The position numbers and the translations under genes were made by a program. A stretch of DNA of 64,000 nucleotides, taken from Streptosporangiaceae bacterium NEAU-GS5 (lineage in GTDB: Bacteria > Actinomycetota > Actinomycetes > Streptosporangiales > Streptosporangiaceae). The notes beneath the pieces were generated by a model. It was given only the letters and a program-made list of their open reading frames with translations, was not told the DNA's origin and made no database searches. Positions 33,883-42,645 of the stretch are shown here, one piece after another (position 1 is the stretch's first letter; each line of letters begins with the position of its first letter). The stretch covers positions 372,001 through 436,000 of the forward strand of contig JAGFNW010000002.1 in assembly GCA_017592665.1 (NCBI GenBank). Direction: 5' to 3'.

Positions 33883-34659
33883 TCACCACTCGAGCACGTA
33901 CGGGGTGCCACGGCCGCGGAAATGGCCGACGTTGACGCACTCCGTGCGCCCCACGCGGGTGCGCGACCACAGCGGCTGGTGAACGTGACCGAACAGCGCG
34001 TAACGCGGCTGGGTGCGCTTGATCGCGTCGAGCAGCGCCTCGCTGCCGCGCTCGAAGCGGCGCGCCACCGTGTCGTACAGCAGCTCGGGGATGGCCGGCG
34101 GAATGTGACTGCACAGCACGTCGACCCGCCCGACCGCGGCCACCTTGCGCGCGTAGTCCGCGTCGTCGATCTCGTACGGCGTGCGGTAAGGCGTGCGCAG
34201 GCCGCCGCCGACGAAGCCGAACCTGAGCCCGCCGATCTCGGCCGTCTCACCGTCGAGGATCTGGTGACCCGGGCGGGCGTATTCGGCCCACAGGGCCGGC
34301 AGGTCGACGTTGCCGTAGGTCAGATAGGCGGGGACGGGCATCGCCGCGAAGATCGCCGCGTACTGGCCGCGCACGGCGGCCTCCACGTGCGCGCGCGGGT
34401 CGCCGCCAAGGGCCGACCAGAGCTCGGCCGACATGACCCGCGCCTCGTCGAACCTGCCCTCGGTGCGCAGCCCGATGAACTCGGCCGCCTTCTCCGCGCC
34501 GAACAGGTCGGCGAAGATGCCCTGCGAGTGGTCGGCGTAGTCGACGAACAGCACCAGGTCGCCGAGGCAGACCAGCGCGTCGGCGCCGTCACCCGCCCCG
34601 GCCAGGGCGTCGACCCGGCCGTGGACGTCGCTGACGACATGGATCCGCACGAGGGACAT
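33883..34659 (-). CDS. Calcineurin-like metallophosphoesterase
   Basis: 258 residues. Metal-site motifs in order: VVSDVHG (D-x-H), LVCLGDLVLF (GD), YGNVD (GNxD, slightly changed), LCSHIP (SH) and FGHVHQPLW (GH-x-H). Substrate unknown. First gene of the minus-strand block and divergent from the acyl-CoA synthetase. In conserved actinobacterial clusters it accompanies these neighbours. Confidence 0.88.
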   Translation of the reverse strand: MSLVRIHVVSDVHGRVDALAGAGDGADALVCLGDLVLFVDYADHSQGIFADLFGAEKAAEFIGLRTEGRFDEARVMSAELWSALGGDPRAHVEAAVRGQYAAIFAAMPVPAYLTYGNVDLPALWAEYARPGHQILDGETAEIGGLRFGFVGGGLRTPYRTPYEIDDADYARKVAAVGRVDVLCSHIPPAIPELLYDTVARRFERGSEALLDAIKRTQPRYALFGHVHQPLWSRTRVGRTECVNVGHFRGRGTPYVLEW

Positions 34660-34700
34660 CGTAGGCTGAGATCAGCGGACGCCCGGATAACGCCTGGGTG

Positions 34701-34718
34701 ACGCATCTACCCATGCGT
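34701..34718. promoter_or_regulatory. ACGCAT-N6-ATGCGT dyad in divergent promoter region
   Basis: Six-base arms at 34701-34706 and 34713-34718 between the phosphoesterase and acyl-CoA synthetase genes. The spacing fits a dimeric regulator such as a TetR, but no protein can be named. Confidence 0.35.
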
Positions 34719-34776
34719 AACAGCGGCGGGTAACGTCCAGTCAGACCTGCCCAGTGACGTGCACAAAGGAGTGGCA

Positions 34777-36525
34777 GTGCGCGAGTACAGCGTTCCCGTG
34801 CTGGTGGACGTGCCCCTGTCGGCCAACTGCACCGACACGGTGTTCCAGCGCGGCGTCGACGAGCCCGACCACGTCGTCGTCCGCCGGAAGGAGAAGGACT
34901 CCTGGGTGCCGGTGACCGCACGCGAGCTGCGCGACCAGGTGGCCGCTGTGGCCAAGGGCCTGATCGCGGCGGGCGTGGAGTCCGGCGACCGGGTGGCCCT
35001 GATGTCGCGCACGCGCTACGAATGGACGGTCCTCGACTACGCGATCTGGGCGGCGGGCGCGGTCACCGTGCCGATTTATGAGACGTCTTCGCCCGACCAG
35101 GTCCGGTGGATCATCGAGAACAGCGGCGCCCGCGCCGCCTTCGTCGAGCTCGACAACCACGAGCAGGCCGTCCGCGAGGCCGTGCCCGACCTGGCGCAGG
35201 TCTGGAAGATCGAGGACGACGCGGTCGGCAAGCTCACCGCCCTCGGCGCCGACGTCACGGGCGAGACGCTGGCCGAGCGCAGGGCCGAGCGCGGCGGCCA
35301 CGACCTGGCCACGATCATCTACACCTCCGGCACCACGGGCATGCCCAAGGGCTGCCGGATCACCCACGACAATCTGCTGTTCACCGCGCGCAACGTCTCA
35401 CTCGGCCCCCTGGAAGGGCTGTTCGACGTCGACGGCCGGGCCGCCCTGCTGTTCCTGCCGCTCGCGCACAGCTTCGCCCGGATCATCGAGGTGGTGCTGA
35501 TCGAGACCGGCACCGTCCTCGCGCACACCCCCAACATGAAGAACGTCGGGCCCGACCTGCAGGAGTTCAAGCCCACGTTCCTGCTTGGCGTGCCGCGCGT
35601 GTTCGAGAAGGTCTTCAACTCGGCCGAGCAGAAGGCCACGACCGACGGCAAGGGCAAGATCTTCCAGGCGGCCGTGCGGGCCGCCGTCGACTGGAGCCGC
35701 CAGGAGGGCGCCGGCGGGGCGGGCCTCGGCACGCGCCTGCGGCACATGGTCTTCGACAAGCTGGTCTACGGCAAGATCCGCGCCGCCACCGGAGGGGCGC
35801 TCAGCGCGGCCGTGTCCGGTGGCTCCGCCCTCGGCGAGCGGCTCGGCCACTTCTTCCGCGGGGTCGGCATCGAGGTGTTCGAAGGCTGGGGCCTCACCGA
35901 GACCTCGGCGCCCTCGACCGTCAACATCCCGGGCGCCAACAAGATCGGCACGGTCGGCAAGCCGTTCCCCGGCGTGTCCATCCGCATCGCCGACGACGGC
36001 GAGATCCTGGTCAGGGGCCGGCACGTCTTCGACGGCTACTGGGACAACGACAAGGCCACCCGCGAGGCCATCGACCCCGAGGGCTGGTTCCACACGGGCG
36101 ACGTCGGCGAGCTCGACGTCGACGGCTATCTCCGCATCACCGGCCGCAAGAAGGAGATCCTGGTCACCGCGGCCGGCAAGAACGTGGCCCCGGCGCCGCT
36201 CGAGGACTACATCCGCGCCCACCGGCTGATCAGCCAGGTCATGGTGGTCGGAGACGACCGGCCGTTCATCGGCGCGCTGGTCACCCTCGACCCGGAGGCG
36301 CTCGCCCAGACGCCGCTGTCGGAGCACGAGATCCAGGCCGAGGTGCAAAGCGCCATCGACACGGCCAACAAGATGGTCTCCCACGCCGAGCAGATCAAGA
36401 AGTTCGTCATCCTGGAGCACGACCTGACCGAGGAGACGGGTCACCTGACCCCGTCCCTGAAGATCAAGCGCAACATCGTGATGCGCGACTTCGCCAAGCA
36501 GATCGACGAGCTCTACGGCGCCTGA
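34777..36525 (+). CDS. fadD: Long-chain acyl-CoA synthetase (AMP-binding)
   Basis: 582 residues; activates fatty acids via acyl-AMP. Motifs: TIIYTSGTTGMPKGCRITHDN (P-loop), LFLPLAHSFARI, GWGLTETSAPSTV, DGWxHTGD equivalent EGWFHTGDVGELD, and the hinge/catalytic Lys region ITGRKKEILVTAAGKNVAP. It resembles the FadD15-like group. GTG 34777 is chosen because AAAGGAG lies five bases upstream. The 3' end overlaps the convergent GntR gene by 13 bases. Confidence 0.93.
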   Translation: MREYSVPVLVDVPLSANCTDTVFQRGVDEPDHVVVRRKEKDSWVPVTARELRDQVAAVAKGLIAAGVESGDRVALMSRTRYEWTVLDYAIWAAGAVTVPIYETSSPDQVRWIIENSGARAAFVELDNHEQAVREAVPDLAQVWKIEDDAVGKLTALGADVTGETLAERRAERGGHDLATIIYTSGTTGMPKGCRITHDNLLFTARNVSLGPLEGLFDVDGRAALLFLPLAHSFARIIEVVLIETGTVLAHTPNMKNVGPDLQEFKPTFLLGVPRVFEKVFNSAEQKATTDGKGKIFQAAVRAAVDWSRQEGAGGAGLGTRLRHMVFDKLVYGKIRAATGGALSAAVSGGSALGERLGHFFRGVGIEVFEGWGLTETSAPSTVNIPGANKIGTVGKPFPGVSIRIADDGEILVRGRHVFDGYWDNDKATREAIDPEGWFHTGDVGELDVDGYLRITGRKKEILVTAAGKNVAPAPLEDYIRAHRLISQVMVVGDDRPFIGALVTLDPEALAQTPLSEHEIQAEVQSAIDTANKMVSHAEQIKKFVILEHDLTEETGHLTPSLKIKRNIVMRDFAKQIDELYGA

Positions 36526-37226
36526 TCTTCGCCGGTCTGGGTCCTCAGCCAGTCTTCGACGGCCGCGATGTGGATGGCCGACGCGGTCCGCGCGCCTTCC
36601 GGATCGCGCTCGGCCAGAGCGCGGTAGATGCGGTCGTGCTCGGAGAACGTCCGCTCGAACACGCCTTCCTCGCGGTAGCCGCGCCACACCCGGGCCCGGA
36701 AGGTGCGGCTGGAAAGCCCGTCGAGGATGGCCGACAAGACCGGGTTGCCGGCCGACTCCACGATGATCCGGTGAAACTCCAGGTCGTGGCCGACGATCTC
36801 CTCGGCTGAGCCGCCCTGCTCCATGGCCACCATCTCGGCCCTGATCCGCTCCAGCTCGTCGTCGCCGATCCGGGCGGCGGCGGTCGCGGCGGCGGCCGGC
36901 TCCAGGATCTTGCGGACCTGGACCAGGTGGAGCAGGTTCTCCCCGCGGGAGATCTCGGCCACCACACCGAAGGTGTCGAGCAGGTCGCGTGGCTCGAGCG
37001 AGGTCACGTAGACCCCGGCGCCATGGCGCGCCTCAAGGACGCCGAGCACGGTCAGCGCGCGGATGGCCTCGCGCATGGAGCTGCGCGAAAGTCCGAGGTC
37101 GGCGGCGAACTCGCGCTCGGTCGGCAACCGCTGTCCCGGCATCAGCTGGCCGCCGGCGATCATGTCCTTGATGCGCTGGATCGCTCGCTCGGTCACCGTG
37201 GTGCGCCCGACCTGGGACTCGTTCAC
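36513..37226 (-). CDS. FadR-subfamily GntR regulator (LldR-like)
   Basis: 237 residues: winged helix-turn-helix (ERAIQRIKDMIAGGQLMPGQRLPTEREFAADLGLSRSSMREAIRALTVLGVLEARHGAGVYV) and the all-helical FCD ligand domain with Asp/His metal ligands (RKILEPAAAA, DLEFHRIIVESAGN, EHDRIYRALAERD). It lies directly downstream of the lactate permease on the same strand and has a perfect TGGTC-C-GACCA site 18 bases before its start, so it probably controls lactate uptake and itself. GTG 37226 lies six bases after GATAAT, suggesting a leaderless message. Confidence 0.9.
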   Translation of the reverse strand: MNESQVGRTTVTERAIQRIKDMIAGGQLMPGQRLPTEREFAADLGLSRSSMREAIRALTVLGVLEARHGAGVYVTSLEPRDLLDTFGVVAEISRGENLLHLVQVRKILEPAAAATAAARIGDDELERIRAEMVAMEQGGSAEEIVGHDLEFHRIIVESAGNPVLSAILDGLSSRTFRARVWRGYREEGVFERTFSEHDRIYRALAERDPEGARTASAIHIAAVEDWLRTQTGEDQAP

Positions 37227-37243
37227 GGATCGATTATCCCTTC

Positions 37244-37254
37244 TGGTCCGACCA
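37244..37254. promoter_or_regulatory. GntR/FadR-type operator
   Basis: TGGTC-C-GACCA is a perfect palindrome of the form TGGTCnGACCA bound by LldR/FadR-type regulators. It overlaps the promoter of the GntR gene. Part of it recurs inverted at 37315-37325 (AATTGGTCGGA), on the far side of a hairpin. Confidence 0.7.
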
Positions 37255-37273
37255 ATTCGGACAATCGCCGGCG

Positions 37274-37310
37274 CGTACGGCACAGCTGGACGGGTCGGCT
37301 GTGCCGTACG
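37274..37310 (-). terminator. Strong hairpin between lactate permease and its regulator
   Basis: A perfect 13-bp stem (37274-37286 with 37298-37310; arm CGTACGGCACAGC) and an 11-base loop, 17 bases after the permease stop. Probably separates permease and regulator transcription. It is itself enclosed by a second 13-bp inverted repeat (37247-37259 with 37313-37325) containing the operator sequence. Confidence 0.65.
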
Positions 37311-37326
37311 GACGAATTGGTCGGAT

Positions 37327-38961
37327 CTACGGGACCATCCAGCCGAGCACAGGAGTGGATTGGAGGAAGACCAGCACGCACACGGCCAGCAGCAGCACCA
37401 CGCTCCAGCCGATCACCTTGCGGAACATCTCGCCTTCCTGGCCGACGATGCCCACGGCCGCCGCGCCGATGGCGAGGCTCTGCGGTGAGATCATCTTGGC
37501 CATCACGCCGCCCGTGCTGTTGGCCGCGCCGAACAGGGCCGGGGCCTCCCCCAGCTTGCCGGCGGCCGTCGTCTGAAGGACGCCGAACAGCGCGTTCGAC
37601 CCGGCGTCCGTGCCGGTGATGGCCACCCCGAACCAGCCCACGACCGGCGACAGGAACGCGAAGAGCGTGCCCGCCTCGGCCAGGAAGAGGCCCAGCGTCT
37701 GGATCTGGCCCGAGTACTGCATGACGAAGGCCAGCGCGAACACCGCGAGGATCGTCACGATGGCCCAGCCGAACTGGCGCAGGGTCTCGCCGTACGTGCG
37801 GATGGCCGTGCCGATCGGGATGCGGAGGACCAGCACGGTGACGACGCCGGACAGGAACAGCAGCGTGCCGGGCGCGGATGCCCAGTTCAGGACATATTCC
37901 ACTTTGACCGGTTTGCCGGCCGGGTTCGTGATGTCGGATCCCGGCCAGAGGAACTTGGCGGTGGCCCAGCTCTGCGTGAGCCAGGTCTTGATGGGCTCGA
38001 TCACCGACAGGCTGAACAGGACGATGATGATCGCGTACGGGGCGAAGGCGAGGATCTTGTCGGCCGTGGTGTCGGCGCCGCCGGTCTTGCGGACGAACGC
38101 CGGGTCGTCCACGGAGCCGCCGGCGATCACCGGCGCCGGGGCGACCACCTCGCCCGGCTTCCACACCTTGCCGAACGCGATCAGCACGACCGCGGAGACC
38201 AGCGACGCCGCGATGTCGGTGAGCCGGTAGTCGAACGTGCTGGACACCACGATCTGGGTGGCGCCGAACGCCAGGCCGGCGACCAGGGCGGCCGGCCAGG
38301 CCTGCCGCAGACCGCGCCGCCCGTCGGCGATGAACAGCAGGATGAACGGCACGAAGATCGCCACGAAGGCGGTCTGGCGTCCGGCCATGGCGCCGAAGAC
38401 GCTCGGGTCGGATTCGGTGACCGTGCCGAGGATCGTGATGGGGTTGCCCATTCCGCCGAACGCGACCGGCGCCGTGTTGGCCACCAGCGCCAGCGCGGCG
38501 GCCTTGAGCGGGCTGAACCCGAGCGCGATCAACATGATCGCGCAGATGGCGATGGGCGAGCCGCCGCCGGCGAGGGCCTCGATCAGCGCGCCGAAGCAGA
38601 AGGCGATCACGATGGCCTGGATCCGCTGGTCGTCGCTGATCCCGGTGAAGGCCCGCTGCAGCACGGCGAAGTGGCCGGTCTTGACCGTCAGGTTGTAGAT
38701 CCAGATGGCGTTGAACGTGATCCATAAGATCAGCAGGACCGCGCGGGCCCCGCCGAACAGTCCCGCGTCCAGCGCCTGCGCCACCGGCATGCCGTACGCC
38801 GCGATGGCGACGACCAGGCCGACCACGAGGCCGGAGAGGCCCGCCCAGTGCGCCTTCCACTTCAGCGCGCCGAGCAGCACCAGGACGGTCGCCAGCGGCA
38901 AGGCCGCCAGCAGCGCGGACAGCAGGAGCGAACCCGTGGGGTTGAAGTCTTGTTGGTACAC
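37327..38961 (-). CDS. lctP: L-lactate permease
   Basis: 544 residues, about 12-14 membrane helices, LctP family. Seen are the start VYQQDFNPTGSLLLSALLAALPLATVLVLLG, GGARAVLLILWITFNAIWIYNLTVKTGHF, FCFGALIEALAGGGSPIAICAIML, NTAPVAFGGMGNPI and GVAITGTDAGSNALFG. GTG 38961 is used because GGAGG is four bases upstream; the frame is open for another 49 codons without support. An imperfect GGTCCG/CGGACC repeat (38993-39013) upstream may be a second site for the GntR regulator. Confidence 0.92.
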   Translation of the reverse strand: MYQQDFNPTGSLLLSALLAALPLATVLVLLGALKWKAHWAGLSGLVVGLVVAIAAYGMPVAQALDAGLFGGARAVLLILWITFNAIWIYNLTVKTGHFAVLQRAFTGISDDQRIQAIVIAFCFGALIEALAGGGSPIAICAIMLIALGFSPLKAAALALVANTAPVAFGGMGNPITILGTVTESDPSVFGAMAGRQTAFVAIFVPFILLFIADGRRGLRQAWPAALVAGLAFGATQIVVSSTFDYRLTDIAASLVSAVVLIAFGKVWKPGEVVAPAPVIAGGSVDDPAFVRKTGGADTTADKILAFAPYAIIIVLFSLSVIEPIKTWLTQSWATAKFLWPGSDITNPAGKPVKVEYVLNWASAPGTLLFLSGVVTVLVLRIPIGTAIRTYGETLRQFGWAIVTILAVFALAFVMQYSGQIQTLGLFLAEAGTLFAFLSPVVGWFGVAITGTDAGSNALFGVLQTTAAGKLGEAPALFGAANSTGGVMAKMISPQSLAIGAAAVGIVGQEGEMFRKVIGWSVVLLLAVCVLVFLQSTPVLGWMVP

Positions 38962-39137
38962 CGTGCCTCCAGCGACGGAGTAGGGGCCGCGTGGTCCGCG
39001 CCCCCTCCGGACCGCCAGGCCTGGTTCCATGTAGTAGAACGTTGTCCCGGACTGCGGACCGAAGGTACAACGGGTAGAGCACACCTGTCGAGAGGCGGGT
39101 GCTGACATATCGGGTCATGTCACACCTCGATATCAAG

Positions 39138-39154
39138 TGTTAGGAAGGCTTCCT
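39138..39154. promoter_or_regulatory. Perfect palindrome upstream of the sugar ABC operon (ROK-type operator?)
   Basis: TTAGGAAG-G-CTTCCTAA, 8-bp arms and one central base, ending five bases before a TTGACA box. It resembles the AGGAAA/TTTCCT boxes of actinobacterial ROK repressors such as CsnR. No ROK repressor gene is adjacent; the nearby regulator is a DeoR type. Confidence 0.6.
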
Positions 39155-39231
39155 AATCATCTTGACATGCCCTGCGGGGGCTAGGTAAGCAGTGGTCAAA
39201 CCAATTCACTACAAGGCGGACTCGAGGCGGG

Positions 39232-39245
39232 ACTGCAACCGGTTT
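39232..39245. promoter_or_regulatory. LacI-type operator candidate
   Basis: TGCAACCGGTTTCA, symmetric at 12 of 14 positions and close to the common LacI-family form TGAAACCGGTTTCA. It lies downstream of the probable -35, in a roadblock position, 88 bases before the binding-protein ATG. Confidence 0.55.
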
Positions 39246-39332
39246 CAACTGTTGCAATGTCACCAAGTGGTCCGATGAGTAGGGTCGTCGACTCGCCGTC
39301 GCGGTCAGGGATCGGCGAGGAAGGTGGCAGTA

Positions 39333-40631
39333 ATGAAGAAGATCATTGTCGTCGGCGCGGCCCTCGCTCTCGCCGCCGGCCTGAGCGCATGCAGCGTCGG
39401 CACCAGCAACTCCGGCAGCAGCGCCGCGCCCAGCGCGGGCGGTAGCCAGGCCGGGACCAAGCCGGAGATCAGCTTCCTGGTGTTCGAGACCGACAACCTC
39501 ACGCCCCAGTTCTGGGACGAGAACATCGCGCGGGTGAGCGCGAAGGTCGGCGTCACGGTCAAGAAGATCGTCGCACCCGGCGACCGCACCGCGTACGCCA
39601 AGCAGTTATTGGCGTCCGGCCAATTCCCGGACGTCCAGATCGGCCTGCAGGATCTGCCCTCCTTCGACGAGGGCGGCAACCTGGCCGAGTTCACCGGCGA
39701 CGAGCTGTCGCAGTTCCTGTGCCCCAAGTGCAGCGCCATCAACGGCCGTACGATCCAGCTGCCCGCCAACACCCAGACCTGGCAGGTCTTCTATCGCAAG
39801 AGCCTGTTCGACAAGGCCGGCATCAAGCAGGCGCCGGCGACGTACGCCGATCTGATGGCCGACAGCGAGAAGCTCAAGGCCAAGGGAGTCCAGCCGTTCG
39901 TCGTGGGCGGCGACCCGAGCTGGGGCTCCTCGCTCAACTGGAGCGCCGAGCTCAACGACGTGTACGCCAAGAACCCGGAGTGGATGCACCAGCGGCGGCA
40001 GGGCCAGGTCAAGTTCGACACCCCCGACTTCCTCGCGGCCACCCAGAAGTTCGCCGACCTCGCGGCCAAGGGCTACGTCAACAAGAAGGATCTGGGCCAG
40101 AACTACGACGCCTCGCAGGCCGCCTTCCTCGACGGCAAGGGCGCCATGTACTACATGGGCAGCTGGTTCGCCGCGGCGAGCGACGCCTCCAAGGTCAAGG
40201 ACGACATCGGCATCTTCGCCTGGCCCGCCGACGACGGCGCCTTCCACCTGCCCGCCTTCACCGGCGGCGGCCTGACGGTCAACGCCAAGTCGGCGAACGT
40301 GGACATCGCCAAGAAGTTCGCGCTGGCCTGGCAGACCGACAAGGACTACCTCGACACCTCGGCCGTCGCCGACGCCCTCTTCCCTGCGATCAAGGGCTAC
40401 ACCCTGCCGGCCAAGGACGGCACGGTCTTCAAGGCCGTCTACGACCTCTACCAGCAGGCCGTGCAGAAGAACGCCACGCTCCCCTCCTTCGGCTGGGAAC
40501 AGGGCGACGACGGCATGGTGGCCGGCATGCCGGACAAGTTCGGCCTCACCGCCCAGGACATCATCACCGGCAAGAAGACCCCCGAACAGGCCCTCAAATA
40601 CCTAGACACCGAATGGGACAAAGCCGCCTAA
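39333..40631 (+). CDS. Sugar ABC transporter substrate-binding lipoprotein
   Basis: 432 residues. Lipoprotein signal MKKIIVVGAALALAAGLSAC with the lipobox LSAC (Cys at about 21), a Ser/Gly linker, then a cluster B/family 1 extracellular solute-binding fold (GMSGT-like motifs absent; WQVFYRKSLFDKAGIKQAPATYADLMADSEKLKAKGVQPF is typical). With two permeases and a GH36 alpha-galactosidase next to it, an alpha-galactoside such as melibiose or raffinose is the likely ligand. GGAAGGTGG precedes the ATG. No ATPase is encoded here; a shared MsiK-type ATPase is expected, as in other actinomycetes. Confidence 0.9.
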   Translation: MKKIIVVGAALALAAGLSACSVGTSNSGSSAAPSAGGSQAGTKPEISFLVFETDNLTPQFWDENIARVSAKVGVTVKKIVAPGDRTAYAKQLLASGQFPDVQIGLQDLPSFDEGGNLAEFTGDELSQFLCPKCSAINGRTIQLPANTQTWQVFYRKSLFDKAGIKQAPATYADLMADSEKLKAKGVQPFVVGGDPSWGSSLNWSAELNDVYAKNPEWMHQRRQGQVKFDTPDFLAATQKFADLAAKGYVNKKDLGQNYDASQAAFLDGKGAMYYMGSWFAAASDASKVKDDIGIFAWPADDGAFHLPAFTGGGLTVNAKSANVDIAKKFALAWQTDKDYLDTSAVADALFPAIKGYTLPAKDGTVFKAVYDLYQQAVQKNATLPSFGWEQGDDGMVAGMPDKFGLTAQDIITGKKTPEQALKYLDTEWDKAA

Positions 40632-40648
40632 CCCCCCACCCCCAGGCG

Positions 40649-40839
40649 CGTGATCTTGCAGGTTTTCCCAAACCGCGGCTCGCCGGGTTCGTGATCTTGC
40701 ACTTCTTCCCCAAACCCCAGCTCCACGGCTTCGTGATCATGCAGTTGCATGATCACGAAGCCTGAGACCTGCGGAAAGGGAATTCGTGCATGATCACGAA
40801 TCCCGCTGCCTGCGGCGCGGGAATTCGTGCAAGATCACG
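40649..40839. repeat. Six-copy 41-bp repeat cluster, three direct then three inverted
   Basis: Core CGTGATCTTGCA at 40649 and 40690, CGTGATCATGCA at 40732, then its complement TGCATGATCACG at 40746 and 40787, and TGCAAGATCACG at 40828. Spacing is 41-42 bases within each half; the halves mirror each other around 40744. The intervening ~29 bases also match loosely (T-rich/CCC then CC..C.G..GG.TT). It fills the 239-bp gap inside the ABC operon. It looks like a dispersed palindromic repeat. Confidence 0.85.
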
Positions 40840-40870
40840 GCCGGGACTCTTGTGAAGGAACTGAGATCTC

Positions 40871-41821
40871 ATGCTGTCCGACGTCGCGGCTCGGCCTCGG
40901 AAGCGTCCCGTCGTGAAACGTTCTCGGCGCCAGCGGCGATCGGCCAGGGTTTGGCCGCGCGTGTGGCACTTTCTGAGCTTCGGCGCACCCGGGGTGCTGA
41001 TCTATGTCTGCTTCGTGCTGGTGCCGATCCTGGTGAGCTTCGGCTACAGCCTCACCAACTACAACCCCTTCCGGGTCAACACCCGGTTCGTCGGGCTGCA
41101 GAACTACAAGACGATGCTGTCCGACGACGCCTTCCTCACCTCGCTGCGGATCACCACGATCCTGACCCTGATCGTGGTGATCGTCCCCAACGTCGTGGGG
41201 CTCGGCATCGCCGTGCTCCTCGACCGGCGCGGCTGGTTCTACAACGCGCTGCGCAGCGTGTTCTTCACGCCCATGGTCCTCAGCTCGGTCGTCATCAGCG
41301 TGCTGTGGCGGCGCATGCTGCAGGACGACGGGCCGATCAACGACTTCCTGCGGGCCGTCGGCGTGCACGATCCGCCCGGCTGGCTGTCCGATCCCGACAT
41401 CGCCATCTACTCGATCGCGCTCATCCTGTGCTGGCAGATGCTCGGCTTCTGCGTGGTCATCTACCTGGCCGGTCTGGCCGGCGTGCCGAAGGAGCTGATG
41501 GAGGCGGCGGAGATCGACGGCGCCACCCCGATCAGGAGGTTCCGGCAGGTCACCTGGCCGTTGCTGGCCCCGGCGCTGACCGTGAACACGGTCGTGCTGC
41601 TGATCTCGGCCTTCAAGATCTTCGACCACATCCAGGTGATCACGCAGGGCGGCCCGGGCACCGGGTCGACGGCGACCATCGCGTTCCTGTCCATCCAGAC
41701 GGCCTTCGTCGACAACCACCAGGGCTACGCCTCGGCGGAGGCCATCGTCATGCTGGTCACGATCGCCGTGCTCACCACGATCTCGCTGGCCGTGCTGCGG
41801 AGGCGGGAGGTGAACCTGTGA
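40871..41821 (+). CDS. Sugar ABC transporter permease (MalF type)
   Basis: 316 residues, six membrane helices after a basic N-terminal tail (RPRKRPVVKRSRRQRRSAR). The EAA loop that contacts the ATPase is ELMEAAEIDGATPIRRFRQVTWPLL. GAPGVLIYVCFVLVPILVSFGYSLTNYNPF is a typical first helix of CUT1-family permeases. Its stop overlaps the GTG of the second permease (GTGA). Confidence 0.93.
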   Translation: MLSDVAARPRKRPVVKRSRRQRRSARVWPRVWHFLSFGAPGVLIYVCFVLVPILVSFGYSLTNYNPFRVNTRFVGLQNYKTMLSDDAFLTSLRITTILTLIVVIVPNVVGLGIAVLLDRRGWFYNALRSVFFTPMVLSSVVISVLWRRMLQDDGPINDFLRAVGVHDPPGWLSDPDIAIYSIALILCWQMLGFCVVIYLAGLAGVPKELMEAAEIDGATPIRRFRQVTWPLLAPALTVNTVVLLISAFKIFDHIQVITQGGPGTGSTATIAFLSIQTAFVDNHQGYASAEAIVMLVTIAVLTTISLAVLRRREVNL

Positions 41822-42645
41822 GAAGCAGTGTCCCGTGGCTGCGGCCGGTGGTCGCGCTGGTCATCGGCGGGTTCTTCTTCGTCCCGCTCTATCTCGGGAT
41901 CATCAACACGTTCAAGGACCCCGAGCAGATCAGGACCAACCCGCTGTCCTTCCCAGAGCCGCTCACGTTCAAGAACATCACCACGCTGCTGAGCCGCCCC
42001 GACAACCTCTACTGGGCCAGCCTGACCAACAGCATCCTGGTGACGGGCCTGTCGATCGTCGTGCTCACGGTCCTGTCCGCGACGCTCGGCCACTACCTCG
42101 CCCGTACGGCCAGCCGGTGGGGCCGCGCCCTGATGGTCCTGCTGCTCTGCGGCCTGATGATCCCGCCGCAGGTGATCCTCGCCCCCATCACGTTCGTGCT
42201 GCGGGCCGTGGGCCTGATGTCCACGCTGCCCGGCCTCGTGCTGTTCAACGTGGGCTACTACGTGCCCTTCGGGGTGTTCGTCTTCACCGGATTCATGCGG
42301 TCGGTGCCACGCGAACTGGAGGAGGCGGCCGCGATCGACGGCGCGACCCGGGGCCAGATCTTCTGGCGGATCGTGTTCCCGCTGCTCCGCCCGGCCACCG
42401 CCAGCGTGCTGATCTTCCTGGGCGTGTGGATCTGGAACGACTTCATCGACCCGCTGATCATCCTCGGCCCCAGCCAGGGGACGACGATCACGACGGGCAT
42501 CTTCCGCTCGGTCGGCGTGTGGCGCACGGACTACGGGACGATCTTCTCGCTCATGTTCATGGGCACGATCCCGGTGCTGATCTTCTACCTGTTCCTGCAG
42601 AAGCACTTCGTCAAAGGTCTCACCGGTGGGGCGACTAAGGGCTGA
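41818..42645 (+). CDS. Sugar ABC transporter permease (MalG type)
   Basis: 275 residues, six membrane helices. EAA loop ELEEAAAIDGATRGQIFWRIVFPLLRPATAS; WNDFIDPLIILG is the usual segment of the CUT1 second permease. GTG at 41818 overlaps the first permease's stop and has GGGAGG upstream. The 3' end overlaps the convergent DeoR gene by 11 bases. Confidence 0.93.
   Translation: MRSSVPWLRPVVALVIGGFFFVPLYLGIINTFKDPEQIRTNPLSFPEPLTFKNITTLLSRPDNLYWASLTNSILVTGLSIVVLTVLSATLGHYLARTASRWGRALMVLLLCGLMIPPQVILAPITFVLRAVGLMSTLPGLVLFNVGYYVPFGVFVFTGFMRSVPRELEEAAAIDGATRGQIFWRIVFPLLRPATASVLIFLGVWIWNDFIDPLIILGPSQGTTITTGIFRSVGVWRTDYGTIFSLMFMGTIPVLIFYLFLQKHFVKGLTGGATKG

Larger units (their letters stand above)
38962..39332. 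other. Regulatory intergenic region between lctP and the sugar ABC locus
   Basis: No gene. It holds, left to right: GGTCCG-N9-CGGACC (38993-39013) near the lctP start, a perfect 17-bp palindrome at 39138-39154, TTGACA at 39160-39165 as likely -35 of the sugar operon, and a LacI-like site at 39232-39245. The -10 is unclear (TAAGCA at 39184 is weak). Confidence 0.6.

Noticed and set aside
40649-40839. CRISPR-like array
   Set aside because: Core is only 12 bp, orientation flips in the middle, intervening bases are related rather than unique, and no cas gene is present.
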